Positions 1 to 8,632 of a stretch of 64,000 nt of DNA are shown in pieces. Made by a program: the position numbers and the translations under genes. The stretch spans positions 62,001 through 126,000 of the forward strand of contig NZ_CP026995.1 of NCBI RefSeq assembly GCF_013407185.1. Direction: 5' to 3'. Origin of the DNA: Nitrosopumilus ureiphilus. GTDB lineage: Archaea > Thermoproteota > Nitrososphaeria > Nitrososphaerales > Nitrosopumilaceae. The stretch's first letter is position 1; every line of letters starts with the position of its first letter. A model generated the notes under the pieces. That model did no database searches. It worked only from the letters and a program-made list of their open reading frames with translations, and was not told the DNA's origin.

Positions 1-1
1 C

Positions 2-1147
2 CTAAATGCAATTAATCCATTTTTGACAACTACTGACCCACTTGTAGATTCTGTTTCTGAACATGCAACAACTACAATTGGACAATCTTTTCTTTTTCAT
101 TCAATATTGATGATATTTGCAGGACTTGGAATATGGTTAATATTAAAAAATTCTAAAAAATATTATTTTATTAAAAATGAAATGATTTCTTTTGCATTAA
201 TTATTGGTTTAATTGGAGTTTATATTAGTTCAGCATTTGTAAGATTAGAAGTATTTGCATCATTGTCAATAATCATACTTTCTTCTTTAGGATTGGCCAT
301 ATTATTAAAAGAATTATTCTCAAACAAAATAGAAATTAAAAAAATTAGAAATCTTGCAATAAAATCCTCTTTTGTAATTGGAATAGTATTACTGCTAACT
401 ATTCCATTATTTTATCCTGTTAGTGGAAATGTTTTCTCAGCATCTAACAATCCTCCCACCATTATGAATGGTGGAAGTCCCTATAGAATCAGCACTACTG
501 ATTGGATTGATACTATGGATTGGATTAAAAATAATACACCTAAGGATTCAGTTATAGCTGCTTGGTGGGATTATGGATATTGGATTCAAACTAAAGCAGA
601 ACGAGCCTCTCTTGCAGATAATTCTACTTTGGCTGATCAAATAATTAAAGGAATAGCAAAAATTTTTCTAAGTTCTCCAGATGAAGGAAGAGAAATGCTA
701 CTTGAAATGCAAGCAGACTATATTCTTGTTTTTGTTGCTGGTCAAAGATTAAATATTGATAATGGTGATCAATCCATTTTTACATTACAAGGAGGTGGTG
801 ATGAATCAAAGAAAATATGGTTTATGAGAATAGCTAATGAACCATTAGACAAATATCTTTATTCTGATGGGCTTAGTGGAACTAACTATTTCTGGAATGA
901 GACATTACTGGGTCAAATGATTCCTTTCACTCCTTTAGCATATGTTGATTTAAACGCTAATCAGCAATCTCAAACATATCAACCTGGATTTACTGGCATA
1001 TATACACAAGATATTAAATTTCCAAAAGATGGTGATGGCCCTTTACGATTAGTTTACTCTTCGCCAAGTTTTGATGTTGACAAAGGAGGATACGTAATTG
1101 GAGTGTTTGTTTATGAGATCAATAAAGACTACATACCATTAAATTAA
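2..1147 (+). CDS. aglB: Oligosaccharyltransferase AglB/STT3, C-terminal part (5' end outside window)
   Basis: Catalytic subunit of archaeal N-glycosylation, moving a lipid-linked glycan onto Asn of exported proteins at the outer face of the membrane. The reading frame is open to the window edge, so the TTG at 23 is not the true start. Seen: an external-loop stretch with SEHATTT (the SVSEH/TIXE-type region), several hydrophobic helices, then the family signature WWDYGYW about 160 residues later, followed by a soluble C-terminal domain. The WWDYG motif is the acceptor-sequon-binding signature of STT3/AglB/PglB. The gene fits the surface-glycan genes found later in the window, although it is not adjacent to them. 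It ends 9 nt before the convergent nop10 gene. Confidence 0.93.
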   Translation, partial: LNAINPFLTTTDPLVDSVSEHATTTIGQSFLFHSILMIFAGLGIWLILKNSKKYYFIKNEMISFALIIGLIGVYISSAFVRLEVFASLSIIILSSLGLAILLKELFSNKIEIKKIRNLAIKSSFVIGIVLLLTIPLFYPVSGNVFSASNNPPTIMNGGSPYRISTTDWIDTMDWIKNNTPKDSVIAAWWDYGYWIQTKAERASLADNSTLADQIIKGIAKIFLSSPDEGREMLLEMQADYILVFVAGQRLNIDNGDQSIFTLQGGGDESKKIWFMRIANEPLDKYLYSDGLSGTNYFWNETLLGQMIPFTPLAYVDLNANQQSQTYQPGFTGIYTQDIKFPKDGDGPLRLVYSSPSFDVDKGGYVIGVFVYEINKDYIPLN

Positions 1148-1156
1148 ATTAAATTC

Positions 1157-1312
1157 CTAATTGTATCTTTCAGCGAGTCGATATCTCATGTATTTATCAT
1201 CTGGTGAAAATTTTGCTGGATGTGCAGATATTGTTTCTTCATTACATTTTGGACATTTATCTTTTAAAGTATATTGATTACATTTGATACATTTTCTTAA
1301 TTGAAACTTCAT
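1157..1312 (-). CDS. nop10: H/ACA RNP protein Nop10 (51 aa)
   Basis: Small zinc-ribbon protein of the H/ACA ribonucleoprotein (with Cbf5, Gar1, L7Ae) that pseudouridylates rRNA. Reading the minus strand from ATG at 1312 gives 51 residues. They begin MKFQLRKCIKCNQYTLKDKC, with two CxxC pairs (C8/C11 and C20/C23), and then HPAKFSPDDKY, the conserved Nop10 segment that contacts Cbf5. Length and sequence match the family. The start lies 1 nt after the stop of aIF2-alpha, so the two are almost certainly cotranscribed, an arrangement widespread in archaea. It is short enough to be missed by default gene callers. Confidence 0.95.
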   Translation of the reverse strand: MKFQLRKCIKCNQYTLKDKCPKCNEETISAHPAKFSPDDKYMRYRLAERYN

Positions 1313-1313
1313 T

Positions 1314-2111
1314 TTAATTTTCTCTTGTTTTCTTAGACTCTTCTCTAGTAAATTTGAATGAACCTTTTTTCTTTTCTATATTGGTTTGAATTTCTTCAAT
1401 AATTGGCTTTAATGATTTTTCTGCAGTTTTAAAATTCTCTGAAGTTATTGACAATCTATACTTTGGTGCTCCCAAATAAGTAATATCTATAGTAGGATCT
1501 TTTTTGATAACACCCAATAACACTTTTTTAATAATTTCAACTCCATCTGATTTATTACTTGTAATCTCCATAATTCCTCTAATTTCAACTGATGGAAGTT
1601 TAATTTTGGAACAAATCTCTCCAATGACAGTTGCAGTTTTTTTTGCAAGTTTAAGTTCTTTAACAGATTCTATACCATTTCTCCCAATCTCTATGAACGC
1701 ATCATATACAGAATCAAATTTTGCATAAATACTATCTTCTAATTCTTCAATTTCTTCATCTGAAAGTTTTGCTTTTTCCTGAACATTTTGCAATAATGTT
1801 TTACCCTTTTCAAATTTTTTAACTTCTTTTAGCTTTTGTTTTTTCTGATCTTTTGACACTTGTTTTAATGATAGATCAATATCGCCACGTTTGGAATTTA
1901 CTTTTTTTACTAATAGTACTTTTTTCTCTCCATCTTTGACAAATCTACTTACTGATCTTATCCAACCTGGAGCAATCTCTGAAATATGTAAAAATCCTTG
2001 AATATCATCATATTCATCTAGTGTCACATATGCTCCATGATCCATTACCTTAGTTACAGTAGCGAGTACAATTTCTCCCTGCTCGGGCATCTCTTGGATT
2101 TCAGTAGACAT
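1314..2111 (-). CDS. aif2a: Translation initiation factor aIF2, alpha subunit
   Basis: Alpha subunit of the heterotrimeric archaeal initiation factor that delivers Met-tRNAi to the small ribosomal subunit. The 265-residue protein opens with an S1/OB domain (about residues 10-85: GEIVLATVTKVMDHGAYVTL, then GFLHISEIAPGWIRSV). A helical middle domain (about 90-175) and a C-terminal alpha/beta domain (about 180-265), which binds the gamma subunit, follow. Length and domain order are typical for the family. Nop10 follows 1 nt downstream in the same direction. Confidence 0.96.
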   Translation of the reverse strand: MSTEIQEMPEQGEIVLATVTKVMDHGAYVTLDEYDDIQGFLHISEIAPGWIRSVSRFVKDGEKKVLLVKKVNSKRGDIDLSLKQVSKDQKKQKLKEVKKFEKGKTLLQNVQEKAKLSDEEIEELEDSIYAKFDSVYDAFIEIGRNGIESVKELKLAKKTATVIGEICSKIKLPSVEIRGIMEITSNKSDGVEIIKKVLLGVIKKDPTIDITYLGAPKYRLSITSENFKTAEKSLKPIIEEIQTNIEKKKGSFKFTREESKKTREN

Positions 2112-2151
2112 TTCTTCTAAAACTCTTCAATGCGTAAATTAATGTTGCTGG

Positions 2152-2685
2152 CTAGAAATCAATACCTTTCTTAGCCTTAATACCATTCTGAAATGGATGT
2201 TTTATCTCTCTCATTTCTGTAACCAGATCAGCTAGTTTAATCACCTCATCTTTAGCATAATTCCCTGTTAATACCAAGTCTACTTCTAACGGTTTTGATT
2301 TGATTAAATTTAAAACATCATTGACAGATATTAATTCAAGATTTACTGCATAATTAATCTCATCTAAAATTATAATGTCATAATTGCCTGATTGGATTTT
2401 CTCATTGCTAATTCTAATTGCCTCTTTGGCAATCTCTTTGTGATCTTCTTTTGGACTTTTATCATCTATTATCCCAACAAATCCTTTACCAACTGCAACT
2501 ATTTCAAATTCAGGTTCAAGTCTCTTTGATGAATCCATTTCGCCATAATGCCATGAACCTTTGATGAATTGAATCATACAAATCTTCTTTCCGTATCCAA
2601 CTGCCCTTAATGCAATTCCTAATGCTGCAGTAGTTTTACCTTTACCTTTTCCTGTATAAACAATGGTTAATCCATTTTCTTTCAT
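2152..2685 (-). CDS. cobO: Cob(I)alamin adenosyltransferase, CobO/BtuR type
   Basis: Transfers the 5'-deoxyadenosyl group of ATP to the cobalt of corrinoids, giving adenosylcobalamin precursors. The P-loop family form is recognised by YTGKGKGKTTAALG at residues 10-23, the IQFIKG segment and the Walker-B-like IIILDEINYA. The length of 177 aa is normal. It is transcribed away from cbiA across an 87-bp spacer, so both may be expressed from a shared divergent promoter region. It is the first gene of the cobalamin block at 2.1-7.7 kb. Confidence 0.95.
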   Translation of the reverse strand: MKENGLTIVYTGKGKGKTTAALGIALRAVGYGKKICMIQFIKGSWHYGEMDSSKRLEPEFEIVAVGKGFVGIIDDKSPKEDHKEIAKEAIRISNEKIQSGNYDIIILDEINYAVNLELISVNDVLNLIKSKPLEVDLVLTGNYAKDEVIKLADLVTEMREIKHPFQNGIKAKKGIDF

Positions 2686-2741
2686 AAATGATGTTCAAGT
2701 AATCTTACTAAAAACATTGAGTAATCATCAAAAGATATCAA

Positions 2742-2749
2742 TTTAAATA
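2742..2749 (+). promoter_or_regulatory. TATA element of cbiA
   Basis: TTTAAATA centred about 27 nt before the TTG start of cbiA. This spacing places transcription initiation at or next to the start codon and supports a leaderless mRNA and the TTG as true start. This is inference from spacing only. Confidence 0.5.
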
Positions 2750-2772
2750 AAAAATGATTCTAGTCATGCAAA

Positions 2773-4128
2773 TTGAGAATTCCTAGAATTGTTATAGCAG
2801 GTGCAACAAGTGGAGTTGGAAAAACATCTATCACATGTTCTATAATTCATGCTTTACAAAAACAAGGCTATTCTGTTCAACCTTTTAAAGTTGGCCCTGA
2901 TTATATCGACCCTAGCTATCTTTCAAGTATTTCAAAAAAAGAGACATACAACTTGGATGTTTGGTTGATGGGTAAAAATCAAATGTTGGCTAGTTTTGTT
3001 TCAAATTCAAAATCTGACGTATCTGTTATAGAAGGGGTTATGGGTTACTATGATGGATTTGGAGGGGATACAGATTATGCAAGTACTCATCATGTAGCCT
3101 CCATTACAAAATCTCCAGTTCTTTTGGTTTTAGATGCAAGCAAGACTGCACGCTCTATTGCTGCTACTGCACTAGGATTCATGAAATTTCATAAAAATTC
3201 CTATATTGCAGGAATTATTCTAAATAAAATAGGTAGCAAAAAGCATGAGCTTTTGTGTAAAAGTGCATTAGAAAAAACTAACATTCCAATTGTAGGTATT
3301 ATTCCAAAAAATCCCGAATTAAATTTGGAATCACGTCATCTTGGATTGATTTCAACATTGGATCACTCGTCTCTAAAAACTAAAATTGAGAAAATTTCAA
3401 AAATAATTTCAAAATCTGTAGATATTAAACAAATTATTAAAATTTCAAAAAATACAATGTCATTAAAAAAAAAATCAAAACCAATACATAAAATAGCAAA
3501 AACTACCATTGCAGTAGCACTTGACACTTCATTTAATTTTTATTATCAAGATAACCTTGAAGCGTTACGACGTGAAGGAGCAAATCTCAAATTTTTCAGT
3601 CCAGTAAAAGATAAAAAACTTCCAAAATGTGATGGACTCTACATCGGTGGTGGTTTTCCTGAAATTTTAGGTAGTTTATTAGAAAAAAATCACATAATGA
3701 AAAAAACAATTAAAAAATTATCTGAAAACAATCTTCCAATTTATGCAGAATGTGGTGGGTTAATGTACCTGACAAAATCTATTATATCTGACAATCAAAG
3801 ACACAAAATGGTTGGTCTCTTTGATGCTGAAACTCAAATGACAAAGAAAATGAGACTTAACTATACAAAAGGAAAGATTACACACAAAAATATCATTTCA
3901 GAGAATCTACATAATTTTCAAGGTCATGAATTTCATTACTCTCAATTAGATTCAGTTTCCACTGATTCTAAATTTGCTTATGATTTAGAAATTGGTGAAG
4001 GTATAAAGAAACATCAAGATGGAATGATTGAATACAACACTCTTGCATCATATGGTCATCTCTACTTTGATAGCTCAAACTATGCCCAAATTTTTGTTAA
4101 AAATTGCTTAAACTATTCAAGACGATGA
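2773..4128 (+). CDS. cbiA: Cobyrinic acid a,c-diamide synthase CbiA/CobB
   Basis: ATP- and glutamine-dependent amidation of the a and c carboxylates of (cobalt-)cobyrinic acid. The 451-residue protein has a dethiobiotin-synthetase-like ATPase domain with P-loop GATSGVGKTS (10-19), then VGPDYIDPSYL and the ENVMG-like segment EGVMGYYDGFGG. A class I glutamine amidotransferase domain with the nucleophile in AECGGLMYL (Cys327) completes it. The start is TTG, supported by the TATA position. A lysine-rich linker at about 205-245 joins the domains. The 3' end overlaps the convergent cbiC by 16 bp. Confidence 0.95.
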   Translation: MRIPRIVIAGATSGVGKTSITCSIIHALQKQGYSVQPFKVGPDYIDPSYLSSISKKETYNLDVWLMGKNQMLASFVSNSKSDVSVIEGVMGYYDGFGGDTDYASTHHVASITKSPVLLVLDASKTARSIAATALGFMKFHKNSYIAGIILNKIGSKKHELLCKSALEKTNIPIVGIIPKNPELNLESRHLGLISTLDHSSLKTKIEKISKIISKSVDIKQIIKISKNTMSLKKKSKPIHKIAKTTIAVALDTSFNFYYQDNLEALRREGANLKFFSPVKDKKLPKCDGLYIGGGFPEILGSLLEKNHIMKKTIKKLSENNLPIYAECGGLMYLTKSIISDNQRHKMVGLFDAETQMTKKMRLNYTKGKITHKNIISENLHNFQGHEFHYSQLDSVSTDSKFAYDLEIGEGIKKHQDGMIEYNTLASYGHLYFDSSNYAQIFVKNCLNYSRR

Positions 4129-4757
4129 TCTGCCCTAATTAGCTTGAATATTGCATTTATTACGGCAGAAGCTGAAGAACTTCCACCTTTTCTACCAATA
4201 TTTGTAATAAATGGTACTTCCTCTAGATTTGATAATGCTTCTTTTGATTCGGCAGCACAGATGAATCCTACTGGAATTCCAATGATCAGCGCAGGCTTTA
4301 CAATGCCTTCTCTAACCATCTGAATTACTTCCAGTAATGCAGTAGGTGCATTTCCAATTGCCACAATTCCTCCTTCAATATCTGCTATTGCAGCCCTCAT
4401 TGATACCTGAGAGCGAGTTTTTCCTTCTTTTTTTGCCAATTCCATAATTTCAGGACTTGAGATATTACAAATTATTTTATTTCCAAAATCTTTAGGATTT
4501 TGTTTATTTAATCCACCTATCACTCCATTTACATCCACTATTATGCTACAACCATTTCTCAAAGCATTCATGCCACTTTGAATTGCATCTTTATGAAAAA
4601 TTATTCTATTTTTATCTGCAAAATCAAAATCTGCTGTTGAATGAATTATTCTTCTGACAATTGGCCATTCTTTTTCGTTATACGGATGTGACCCAATTTC
4701 ATCCTCAATCATCTGCATACTTGCATCTTCAATTGATTGGCCTTTCCTAGTTTGCAT
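4113..4757 (-). CDS. cbiC: Cobalt-precorrin-8 methylmutase CbiC
   Basis: Moves the C-11 methyl group to C-12, converting cobalt-precorrin-8 to cobyrinic acid. Recognised by the CbiC/CobH pattern: RRIIHSTADFDFA near residues 35-47 with the catalytic His, the DVNGVIGGLNK segment and the C-terminal ALIIGIPVGFICAAESK. The length of 214 aa is standard. The start codon lies inside the end of cbiX (11-bp overlap), indicating one operon cbiD-cbiG-cbiX-cbiC read leftward. Confidence 0.95.
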   Translation of the reverse strand: MQTRKGQSIEDASMQMIEDEIGSHPYNEKEWPIVRRIIHSTADFDFADKNRIIFHKDAIQSGMNALRNGCSIIVDVNGVIGGLNKQNPKDFGNKIICNISSPEIMELAKKEGKTRSQVSMRAAIADIEGGIVAIGNAPTALLEVIQMVREGIVKPALIIGIPVGFICAAESKEALSNLEEVPFITNIGRKGGSSSASAVINAIFKLIRADHRLE

Positions 4758-5499
4758 TTTCTACTTCCTTTGCTCTTTCCAATATCAAATCTATCATTTT
4801 TTGATCAGTTCCTAAATGTTTTGTAATGTAAGTTTTTTCTAAATTGGAATTTTCTAATGCAGGTATCAAATCATTGTTGATATCTGTTTTTACATGTGCT
4901 CCTTCATGAAGAAAATAAAAAACTATTATCAAAACTTTAGGATCATCTTTCTCACATTTTTTTATTCCTTCAAAAATATCTGGTTGTTCTATTTCTAACC
5001 AGCATCTACTAACATTTCTATACGAATCTTTTAATTCATTTACAATGTAATTTAATGATATTTGTGCATTAGGATCTTTACTACCATGTCCAATTATCAT
5101 GACATCTACATCATTTTTTGATAGTTCTACATTGTTTTCTTTTAATGTTGTAGATATTCTATTTTCTACCACATTAACTAAAGTTTTATGCATGCTCATT
5201 GGCTTTGTAACGACAAATTTTATTTTGGTATCTTTTTGGAACTTCATTACATCTGTTACTGCATTTTTAACTTTTTTACCAGGATACAAAAAGTAAGGAA
5301 CTATAGTTAATGAATCAATATCTTCTTTGAGACATTTAGAAATTCCATCTTCGATATATGGTGGTTCAACCTCTAGAAAACAAAAATCAGTAAAAACATA
5401 GTCTCCTTTTGCTTTGATACCCTGACAAATTACTTCTAATTCTTCAGATGCCTCTCTTTCTCTACTCCCTCTGTCAATTAGTAATAATCCTCTTTTCAA
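4747..5499 (-). CDS. cbiX: Sirohydrochlorin cobaltochelatase, two-domain CbiX
   Basis: Inserts Co2+ into sirohydrochlorin at the entry of the anaerobic corrin pathway. The 250-residue protein consists of two CbiX repeats. The C-terminal repeat (about 120-250) keeps both metal-site histidines, in IIGHGSKDPNA and FYFLHEGAHVKTDI. In the N-terminal repeat the equivalent segments read LLLIDRGSRE and VPYFLYPGKKVKNAV, so both histidines are replaced. The activity therefore probably resides in the C-terminal half. It overlaps cbiG by 4 bp and cbiC by 11 bp. Confidence 0.92.
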   Translation of the reverse strand: MKRGLLLIDRGSREREASEELEVICQGIKAKGDYVFTDFCFLEVEPPYIEDGISKCLKEDIDSLTIVPYFLYPGKKVKNAVTDVMKFQKDTKIKFVVTKPMSMHKTLVNVVENRISTTLKENNVELSKNDVDVMIIGHGSKDPNAQISLNYIVNELKDSYRNVSRCWLEIEQPDIFEGIKKCEKDDPKVLIIVFYFLHEGAHVKTDINNDLIPALENSNLEKTYITKHLGTDQKMIDLILERAKEVENAN

Positions 5500-6554
5500 T
5501 TCAGAATCCTCGCTATGGCTATAGTCAAATTAGGTGGGAATTTCTGCTTTTCTACAATTAATTCTCCTCCAGAAACCTTAATTGCAGCAGCTTCCGATAC
5601 ACTTGCAGTTCCTTCAAATGCTTTTACAGTATCTGAAGGATTTGGTGCAGAAATATCGGCTAATTCTTCCCTGTTTACGTATTCAACTGGAATTTTCATT
5701 TCTTCTCCAATTTCTATCAATCCTTGTACATCTTGTGGTTTTTTAATTGACACTAATTTTGCAATAGATTTTGAACTAAGATTGAATTTATCTAAACAAC
5801 TCTCAATTCCTTCTCTGATTGTTTCCTTTGTAGTATCCCAATGCAATCCAATACCAATCACTAAACTTGGAGGACGATAAACTACGGACTCTTTAGATAA
5901 TTCTTTATCAATAATTCTATCAGAAATTATTAGATATGCTTTAGAGTTTGATTGTTTCAAATCCTCTGGATTTTTATAAATTAAAACATTTTTTGGTAAT
6001 TCCTTGTACCAACTTTTGTTACCTGCTTCTTGAAATACTCCGATAGGTTCCTCGTTAACCATATGTGCACTAATCTTTGTTACATTTGTGTCATCTTCAA
6101 TTTTCCAACCAAATTCTCTTCCAACAAGATCTACTGCTATGGTTTTGTTAACATCTGCAGCAGTTGTAATAACTGGTAAAGCTTGCAATTTTTCTGCAAT
6201 TTCTTGAGTTAATTCATTTGCTCTTCCTATATGCCCTGATAAGACACTAATTACAAAATTTGTTTTATCATCAATTACAATTACAGCTGGATCTGTTTTT
6301 TTATCCTTCAGATGTGGCGCTATTAGTCTAATTACTGCACCTAATGAAAAAAGGCAGATGAGCGCATTACTATTTTTAAAAAGTTCCACAATTTTCTCTG
6401 ATGTGGGCTCAGAATACCAAACTATTTCATTTCCCTCATTTGAGAATTTTGAGGGTGCAAAGATACTCCAGTCAGGAAATATTTTTTTGAGATTTTCTCC
6501 AATTTTTACCCCGTTTTTAGTAATTGCAAGAACTGAAGTTTTATCCATAATCAA
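5496..6554 (-). CDS. cbiG: Cobalt-precorrin-5A hydrolase CbiG
   Basis: Opens the delta-lactone of cobalt-precorrin-5A and releases acetaldehyde, contracting the ring. The 352-residue protein has the N-terminal CbiG region (SLGAVIRLIAPHLKDKKTDPAV, VISVLSGHIGRANELT) and the C-terminal domain with VIGIGLHWDTTKETI and FEGTASVSEAAA. Both domains are present in one polypeptide, as in most archaea. The start could be either Met1 or Met3. It lies in the operon between cbiD and cbiX. Confidence 0.94.
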   Translation of the reverse strand: MIMDKTSVLAITKNGVKIGENLKKIFPDWSIFAPSKFSNEGNEIVWYSEPTSEKIVELFKNSNALICLFSLGAVIRLIAPHLKDKKTDPAVIVIDDKTNFVISVLSGHIGRANELTQEIAEKLQALPVITTAADVNKTIAVDLVGREFGWKIEDDTNVTKISAHMVNEEPIGVFQEAGNKSWYKELPKNVLIYKNPEDLKQSNSKAYLIISDRIIDKELSKESVVYRPPSLVIGIGLHWDTTKETIREGIESCLDKFNLSSKSIAKLVSIKKPQDVQGLIEIGEEMKIPVEYVNREELADISAPNPSDTVKAFEGTASVSEAAAIKVSGGELIVEKQKFPPNLTIAIARILN

Positions 6555-6579
6555 AACTTTCCAATTTTAATAAAATACC

Positions 6580-7668
6580 TTACTCTTTTGATACTCTGGC
6601 TAGAATATTTCCATCAAAATCAAACAATATCACATCAATTGGAACTTTTTGATCTGAATGATTTCTCATATGTTTGTATGTTTGACTACAAATTAATTCA
6701 AAAAATCCTTTTACATTATTTTCCAAAATTATTTCAGAAACATGTCTTGCAGTATTTGCTTTTTTAATACTTTGAATTACATTTTCTCTGGCATTTGCTT
6801 TTTTTGCTAATTCTGCTAAGAAACTCATATCTACTTTAGAACCTTTAACATGAGTTTGTTTAACTCCTGCTGCCATTTTTGCAAGTTTCCCAATAAATCC
6901 TACAACATATGCTTTTTTGATATTTTTTTTAGCACATTGTTGAATTGTATAACCTGAAAAATCTCCCATTTGCACAAAACAATGTTCAGGTAAATCAACT
7001 ATTTTTTTTGCAAAATCTTCACTTCTTCCTCCAGTTGTAAGAACTACTGTATCATTTCCCATTGCAATTGCTACATCCAGATTTTGTCTTATTGATGCTG
7101 CATAAGATGCCGTAGAAAATGGAATTACTATTCCACTAGTTCCTAAAATAGAAATTCCATTTACAATCCCTAATCTTGGATTATCTGTTTTTGGACCTAA
7201 TTCTCTTCCTTTAGGAACAGAAATTACAACTTTAATTCCTTTTTCTAAAAGAATTTTTTTGCCTACTTCTCTTAAATTTTCAATAATCATTTTTTTTGGA
7301 ACTGGATTAATTGCAGGTTTGTTTATCTCCAATCCTAAGCCAGGTTTTGTAACAACGCCAACTCCTTCACCTCCGTCTATTTCGATTTGATTTATTTTAT
7401 CTGTAAATGATAATTCAACAATTATTTCTGCACCATGTGTTACGTCAGGATCATCTCCACCATCTTTAATTACAGAGCACTTTGCTTTATCAGATCCAAA
7501 TTCACAAGAATATACTGAAATTTTAATAAGAGATCGTTTTGGCAACAAAATCTCTACATTTTCTATTTTTTCTTGATCCAAAATTGATAATAATGCGGCT
7601 TTTGCTGCTGCAGTTGCAGAACTTCCTGTAGTATAACCAGTCTTTAATTTTCTTTTTTCTTCTTCCAC
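6580..7668 (-). CDS. cbiD: Cobalt-precorrin-5B C1-methyltransferase CbiD
   Basis: SAM-dependent methylation at C-1 of the corrin ring. Signature features in the 362-residue protein are the N-terminal LKTGYTTGSSATAAAKAA, GGDDPDVTHGAEI, GGEGVGVVTKPGL and TTGGRSEDF. It is the first gene of the leftward cbiD-cbiG-cbiX-cbiC group, 25 bp before cbiG. The methyl donor SAM is made by metK about 1 kb away, which may be coincidental. The other corrin-ring methyltransferases (CbiL, CbiF, CbiH, CbiE/T) are not in this window. Confidence 0.95.
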   Translation of the reverse strand: MEEEKRKLKTGYTTGSSATAAAKAALLSILDQEKIENVEILLPKRSLIKISVYSCEFGSDKAKCSVIKDGGDDPDVTHGAEIIVELSFTDKINQIEIDGGEGVGVVTKPGLGLEINKPAINPVPKKMIIENLREVGKKILLEKGIKVVISVPKGRELGPKTDNPRLGIVNGISILGTSGIVIPFSTASYAASIRQNLDVAIAMGNDTVVLTTGGRSEDFAKKIVDLPEHCFVQMGDFSGYTIQQCAKKNIKKAYVVGFIGKLAKMAAGVKQTHVKGSKVDMSFLAELAKKANARENVIQSIKKANTARHVSEIILENNVKGFFELICSQTYKHMRNHSDQKVPIDVILFDFDGNILARVSKE

Positions 7669-7762
7669 ATTTATTGTATTTATTTTACTGTATTAACTCT
7701 TATTTGATATTTTTTTAATTTTCTCTAAATAGATTTAAAATTAAAACTTACTTGAGATAATT

Positions 7763-8632
7763 GTGAATAAATGTAGAAAAATAGTTGTTACTGGTGCAAG
7801 TGGATTTATTTCAACAAATCTTAGAAAGTATTTGTCTGAACAAAATATTGAGTTAATTTCAATATCGCGAAAAAACTTTAAACAATTCAAAAATGAGTCT
7901 AAAATTGTTTCAAAAAATTATGATGAAAAAAATCTTCTCAAAAAAATTAAAGACTCTTATGCCCTAATTCATCTTGTTGGGATTGGGAAACAGTCTGTTG
8001 ATATTGATTATGGCCTAGTAAATACACAATTCACAAATCATATAGTAAATTTAAGTAAAAAAGCAAAAATCAAAAAAATTATTTATTTAAGTGGTTTAGG
8101 AGTTTCAGCAACAACTTCTTTAGGGTATTTTATTTCTAAATACCACTCAGAAAAAATAATAATTAATTCTGGAATTAATTATACTATTTTCAGGCCATCA
8201 TATATTGTTGGAAAAGATGACTTGCTTACAAAACATCTTCATAAACAAATCAAGAATGGATTAATTAAAATTCCCGGCTCTGGAAATTATATGATTCAGC
8301 CAATTCACGTTAATGATGTTGTAAAAATTATTTTTAAATCAATTACTGAAGTAAAATTTAAGAATAAAATTTTTGATCTTGTGGGTTCTGATAATGTTAC
8401 TTTTGAGGAATATGTTAAATTGTTTTCCAAGGGAACTAACACCATAATTAAAAAAATTAATTTAGAAGATTCTTACTATGATGCAATTACTAATCCAAAA
8501 TCTGATTTTGGCGTTGATGATCTCAATATTCTAATTGGTAATTTCAAAGGTAACCATAACAAACTAAAAAAATTCACTGGTATGAAATTTGAATCTGTAG
8601 TGAAATTATTAGAGTCTGGCAGATTGCTTTAA
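7763..8632 (+). CDS. NAD(P)-dependent epimerase/dehydratase-like SDR protein
   Basis: Extended/atypical short-chain dehydrogenase fold. The GTG start is followed at once by the Rossmann motif [13 protein letters not shown] (residues 8-20). [10 protein letters not shown] carries a YxxxK-like pair (Y-F-I-S-K), and [11 protein letters not shown] and [11 protein letters not shown] follow; these are typical of the NDUFA9/complex-I-39-kDa-like or NmrA-like atypical SDRs. The substrate cannot be read from sequence. In related archaeal and bacterial proteins a role in quinone/respiratory-complex or sugar metabolism is suspected. The 3' end overlaps the convergent metK by 24 bp. Confidence 0.8.
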   Translation: MNKCRKIVVTGASGFISTNLRKYLSEQNIELISISRKNFKQFKNESKIVSKNYDEKNLLKKIKDSYALIHLVGIGKQSVDIDYGLVNTQFTNHIVNLSKKAKIKKIIYLSGLGVSATTSLGYFISKYHSEKIIINSGINYTIFRPSYIVGKDDLLTKHLHKQIKNGLIKIPGSGNYMIQPIHVNDVVKIIFKSITEVKFKNKIFDLVGSDNVTFEEYVKLFSKGTNTIIKKINLEDSYYDAITNPKSDFGVDDLNILIGNFKGNHNKLKKFTGMKFESVVKLLESGRLL

